Origin: Halopseudomonas pelagia
Lineage (GTDB): Bacteria > Pseudomonadota > Gammaproteobacteria > Pseudomonadales > Pseudomonadaceae
Reading direction: 5' to 3'
Assembly: GCF_009497895.1 (NCBI RefSeq)
Contig: NZ_CP033116.1
Coordinates: forward strand, 3,658,001-3,722,000
DNA length: 64,000 nucleotides
The position numbers and the translations under genes were made by a program. Below are positions 61,502-64,000 of the stretch, piece by piece. The notes under the pieces are model-generated. The model had not been told where the DNA came from, did not search any database, and worked only from the letters and a program-made list of their open reading frames with translations. Within the stretch, counting starts at the first letter, position 1. The number at the start of each line of letters is the position of its first letter.

Positions 61502-61948
61502 ATGCGTATAGTGCAGGCCGATACCAGCCGTCTGGACGAAGTGACGCCATTATTTATCAAATATCGTGAATTTTATGGCCACCTGCCCAAGCCAGAAGCC
61601 TCTCGTCGCTTTCTGGAGGACCGGTTGAAGAAAGAACAGGCCGTGATTCTGGTAGCCGAGGATGAAGATAGCGGCAAGGTTCTGGGATTCTGCCAGTTTA
61701 TTCCCAGCTTCTCCGCCCTGACCCTGTCAGCCAGTTGGGTGCTGAAAGGCATTTACGTGATCGAAGAGGCACGCCGGCAGCTGGTCGCCGACAATATGCT
61801 CAACCAGGCAAAAGTCATGGCACGCGCAGAAGGCATACAACGGATGACGGTAATGACCGGTGAGACCAACACCACCGCGCACAGCCTGTACCGTTCACTG
61901 GGCTTCGTTGATGACGCCGAATTTCACTATTTCTCGCTCAAACTCTGA
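61502..61948 (+). CDS. GNAT family N-acetyltransferase
   Basis: A 148-residue acetyltransferase. Acetyl-CoA site region is visible as LKGIYVIEEARRQLVADNML (V-x-x-x-x-R-x-x-x-x/A pattern, weaker than usual) followed by MTGETNTTAHSLYRSLGFVD, a typical GNAT end. The substrate cannot be inferred. It is transcribed from its own region between pfp and ppa. Confidence 0.85.
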   Translation: MRIVQADTSRLDEVTPLFIKYREFYGHLPKPEASRRFLEDRLKKEQAVILVAEDEDSGKVLGFCQFIPSFSALTLSASWVLKGIYVIEEARRQLVADNMLNQAKVMARAEGIQRMTVMTGETNTTAHSLYRSLGFVDDAEFHYFSLKL

Positions 61949-62128
61949 CTGTTCACTACTTTTAGCAACGGCGGTGCCATGCAACCGGCACCGCCGGTCA
62001 GAAAAACCATGTCTGGCGCTCTACGACCAAGGTTTTATCTGATTACCTTGCTTATTGCTTGGTATCCCAACCCTTAAGCTCTATAATCCGGCCCAGAATT
62101 TTCCACCCATGGCCGACCCAGGTAACCC

Positions 62129-62656
62129 ATGAGCTACGACCAGATCCCCGCAGGCAAAGATATTCCCAACGACATTTATGTCGCCATCGAAATCCCGGCC
62201 AATCATGCGCCGATCAAGTACGAGATCGACAAGGACAGCAATACACTGTTCGTCGACCGTTTTATGGCCACACCCATGTTCTACCCGGCCAACTATGGCT
62301 TTATCCCCAATACCCTGGCTGATGATGGCGACCCGCTTGATGTGCTGGTGGTCACCCCGCATCCGGTTGCCCCAGGCGCAGTAATTCGCTGCCGCCCCGT
62401 GGGCGTGCTGCACATGACCGATGACGGTGGCGGGGATGCCAAGCTGATTGCTGTACCACACGACAAGCTGAGCGTGCTTTACCGCGACATCAAGGAATAC
62501 ACCGACCTGCCTGAGCTGCTGATGCAGCAGATCCAGCATTTCTTTGAAAACTACAAGGATCTGGAAGCCGGCAAGTGGGTCAAGATTGACCGTTGGGGTA
62601 GCGCTGACGAAGCCCGTGCGGAAATTTTAAAGGCAGTAGACGCTTACCAAAAATAA
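62129..62656 (+). CDS. ppa: inorganic pyrophosphatase
   Basis: A 175-residue family I soluble pyrophosphatase. Metal and substrate motifs: [38 protein letters not shown] and the catalytic [10 protein letters not shown] acidic cluster. It hydrolyses PPi to drive biosynthesis. It shares the neighbourhood with a PPi-using phosphofructokinase, two PPi sinks within 2 kb. Confidence 0.96.
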   Translation: MSYDQIPAGKDIPNDIYVAIEIPANHAPIKYEIDKDSNTLFVDRFMATPMFYPANYGFIPNTLADDGDPLDVLVVTPHPVAPGAVIRCRPVGVLHMTDDGGGDAKLIAVPHDKLSVLYRDIKEYTDLPELLMQQIQHFFENYKDLEAGKWVKIDRWGSADEARAEILKAVDAYQK

Positions 62657-62673
62657 GCGTTTTGCCCCAGTAG

Positions 62674-62699
62674 AAGCCGGCCACAAGCTGGCTTTTTTT
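62674..62699 (+). terminator. rho-independent terminator after ppa
   Basis: Stem AAGCCGGC / GCTGGCTT (one G-T pair) around CACAA, followed by TTTTTT. Confidence 0.85.
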
Positions 62700-62733
62700 A
62701 TGTCCGGAAATTGTTCGGTATATATAGCGCGCA

Positions 62734-62769
62734 GAAAAAAGCGGATATGGGCCAAGGCTCATATCCGCT
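62734..62769 (-). terminator. rho-independent terminator of the outer-membrane protein gene
   Basis: Read on the minus strand: perfect 10-bp stem AGCGGATATG / CATATCCGCT with a loop that holds its own GCC/GGC pair, then TTTTTT. It lies about 20 bases after the stop of the beta-barrel gene. Confidence 0.9.
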
Positions 62770-62788
62770 CATACGGCATCAAACGGTA

Positions 62789-63556
62789 TTAGAACATCAT
62801 ACCCAGCTTGAGGCCGACTTCATCGCTTTCAAGCTTGGTATTCGCGGTCAACTGTTCGGCATCTTCCAGCTCGTAGTTGGTCCGCTCATAGTAAAGCGAA
62901 GCCGAGATCGGCATAGCATTCTCGCGATTGTTCCACAGCAAGGTCAGCTCGGCATAGGGGTTGGCCTTGTCCTGCATGTCCAGCGTCTCGCTGCCAACGT
63001 CTTCAACACGGAACTTGGTTTCACCGCCCATGCTGTAACGGGTTCCGGCTTCAAAACGCGTAGTCACGGTCTGGCCGTGATGGTTCAACCCCAGACCCAG
63101 TTTGGCAAAGGGGCTCTCGTTGGTAACGCGAGTTTCCAGGCCACCGCCTGCATCTGGCTCGAAGCGGCTCCAGTCGTAGCCAGCACCGACGATGAAATCG
63201 GCGGAGAAATTGTTATCCAGCGGTGCACGCAAACCCAGGTCGATTTCGCCCCGAGCCTCGCGCACTTCGTTGTCATCCTTTTCACCATAGTTGGCTTCAA
63301 TACCAGCCTGGTAGATAAAACCACTCTGGCTGGTCAGCTTGTTACCGAAGTTGTAGAAAGCACCAACCGTGGGCATTCTTTCTTCGGAATCATCAATCTG
63401 GCTGATGTCGGAATCGGAGCTGTATTCGTTATAGCTACCTTTAATGCCCAGATGGGACATCGGGCCCTGGGAAGAGGTGCCTTGAGCAAAAGCGAACGCT
63501 GGAACCAGCAGAACACCGAAGGTCGATGCCTTGATCAAAGAATTGCGTGACCGCAT
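62789..63556 (-). CDS. outer-membrane beta-barrel protein of unknown function
   Basis: A 255-residue protein with a signal peptide (FGVLLVPAFAFAQ) and alternating aromatic/polar beta strands such as GAGYDWSRFEPDAGGG and NPYAELTLLWNN. It ends in Phe (LKLGMMF), the usual barrel C-terminus. No specific porin family is recognised. A candidate Fur-like site precedes it and a strong terminator follows, so it is a single-gene unit. Confidence 0.78.
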   Translation of the reverse strand: MRSRNSLIKASTFGVLLVPAFAFAQGTSSQGPMSHLGIKGSYNEYSSDSDISQIDDSEERMPTVGAFYNFGNKLTSQSGFIYQAGIEANYGEKDDNEVREARGEIDLGLRAPLDNNFSADFIVGAGYDWSRFEPDAGGGLETRVTNESPFAKLGLGLNHHGQTVTTRFEAGTRYSMGGETKFRVEDVGSETLDMQDKANPYAELTLLWNNRENAMPISASLYYERTNYELEDAEQLTANTKLESDEVGLKLGMMF

Positions 63557-63573
63557 GAAATACTCCTTACTTT

Positions 63574-63597
63574 ATGACAATAACTATTCTCATGAAT
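63574..63597 (-). promoter_or_regulatory. possible Fur box upstream of the outer-membrane protein
   Basis: On the minus strand, ATGAGAATAGTTATTGTCAT partly resembles the A/T-rich Fur consensus (GATAATGATAATCATTATC) but not perfectly. It sits 18 bases before the gene start. Listed as a low-confidence candidate. Confidence 0.3.
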
Positions 63598-63680
63598 AGA
63601 ATTACTCCCTCCCTCCGACCGGGGTGCCTCGGGTAAGTTCTAAGTTTTTCCGGCTTGATGTGCGACTTAGAGCGGTTTGC

Positions 63681-63686
63681 TATAAT
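63681..63686 (+). promoter_or_regulatory. candidate -10 box of cmoM
   Basis: Consensus TATAAT 54 bases before the cmoM ATG; TTGATG at 63655-63660 is the nearest -35-like hexamer but with a 20-base spacer. Confidence 0.35.
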
Positions 63687-63740
63687 TTCGCGGCTCACGA
63701 TCAATCCCCTCTTCCCTTGCAACCCATCAGAGACCTCCCC

Positions 63741-64000
63741 ATGGCTGATCGCTACTTCGACCAGATGGGTGCGCACTTCGCGCGCAAGATATACGCCAGC
63801 CCGAAGGGCGCGATACGCCTGGCGGTATTGACCCATGATTTGCAGGAATGGCTAACGGACATACAGGAGCCCGAGCAGTCCTTGCGCGTCCTGGATGTGG
63901 GAGCCGGGCTGGGGCATATCAGTGAATGGTTGCTGGCGCAGGGGCATCGGCTTACCCTCTGCGAGCCGTCGATAGAGATGCTCGACGCCGCTCGTGAACA
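63741..64000 (+). CDS. cmoM: tRNA cmo5U methyltransferase CmoM (5' part)
   Basis: The first 86 codons are visible; the gene runs off the window end. It starts MADRYFDQMGAHFARKIYAS, followed by PKGAIRLAVL and the SAM site RVLDVGAGLGHISEWL, then HRLTLCEPSIEMLDAARE. This closely parallels E. coli CmoM (MQDRNFDDIAEKFSRNIYGT, RVLDAGGGEG), which methylates cmo5U at the wobble base. The rest of the protein is outside the window. Confidence 0.85.
   Translation, partial: MADRYFDQMGAHFARKIYASPKGAIRLAVLTHDLQEWLTDIQEPEQSLRVLDVGAGLGHISEWLLAQGHRLTLCEPSIEMLDAARE

Noticed and set aside
63567..63836. Minus-strand open frame of 89 codons near the window end
   Set aside because: It overlaps the cmoM 5' end and promoter region and has no family resemblance; cmoM on the plus strand matches a known enzyme.

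Overview
The window is a 64 kb stretch of a moderately GC-rich gammaproteobacterial chromosome. Gene order points to the Pseudomonadaceae: thiD-thiE-hemL, miaB-phoH-like-ybeY-corC-lnt, leuS-lptE-holA, and lipB-ybeD-dacA-rlpA-mltB-rodA-mrdA-rlmH-rsfS-nadD-proA follow the order I recall from Pseudomonas aeruginosa. A pyrophosphate-type phosphofructokinase and several small departures suggest a marine or Halopseudomonas-like relative rather than P. aeruginosa itself; that placement is inference. I saw no tRNA, rRNA, CRISPR array, prophage or insertion sequence.

Layout. 0-8.6 kb: a CPXCG protein, a DUF2007 protein and a catalytically degenerate SRAP protein, then a chemoreceptor, a lipoprotein protease, a secreted subtilase with an altered catalytic Asp, a CBS-domain membrane protein and a chromate transporter. 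8.6-18 kb: a glutamine amidotransferase-like protein, YghU, a DOPA-dioxygenase-like protein, a manganese exporter behind a yybP-ykoY riboswitch, RsmC, HrpB, a small lipoprotein, a CDF transporter and an Lrp-type regulator with a perfect palindrome at its start. 18-26 kb: DUF2788, a TetR-AidB operon, RluE, an Mpo1-like protein, thiamine and tetrapyrrole genes. 26-36.8 kb: the conserved miaB-to-holA block (tRNA modification, ribosome maturation, lipoprotein acylation, LPS export, replication clamp loader).

36.8-42.3 kb holds five minus-strand genes that interrupt the conserved order: an Ais-like phosphatase, a tandem universal stress protein behind a SulP transporter, and a sialidase-like membrane-anchored protein with a membrane partner. 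42.6-55.2 kb returns to the conserved cell-elongation block: an SltB3-like transglycosylase, lipoate genes, PBP5, RlpA, MltB, RodA, PBP2, then RlmH, RsfS, NadD and ProA in one compact minus-strand run. 55.4-64 kb carries a DedA protein with a degraded PAP2-like tail, a LON-domain protein, a MaoC hydratase, ubiX-mpl, PPi-phosphofructokinase, a GNAT, inorganic pyrophosphatase, an outer-membrane barrel and the 5' part of cmoM.

Most of the window is housekeeping DNA. The points most worth checking are the SRAP protein lacking all four catalytic residues, the PPi-phosphofructokinase near ppa, the DedA/PAP2 fusion, the five-gene insertion, and a recurring 14-bp tandem duplication found at three gene ends. 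I did not find a clear new defence or mobile system.
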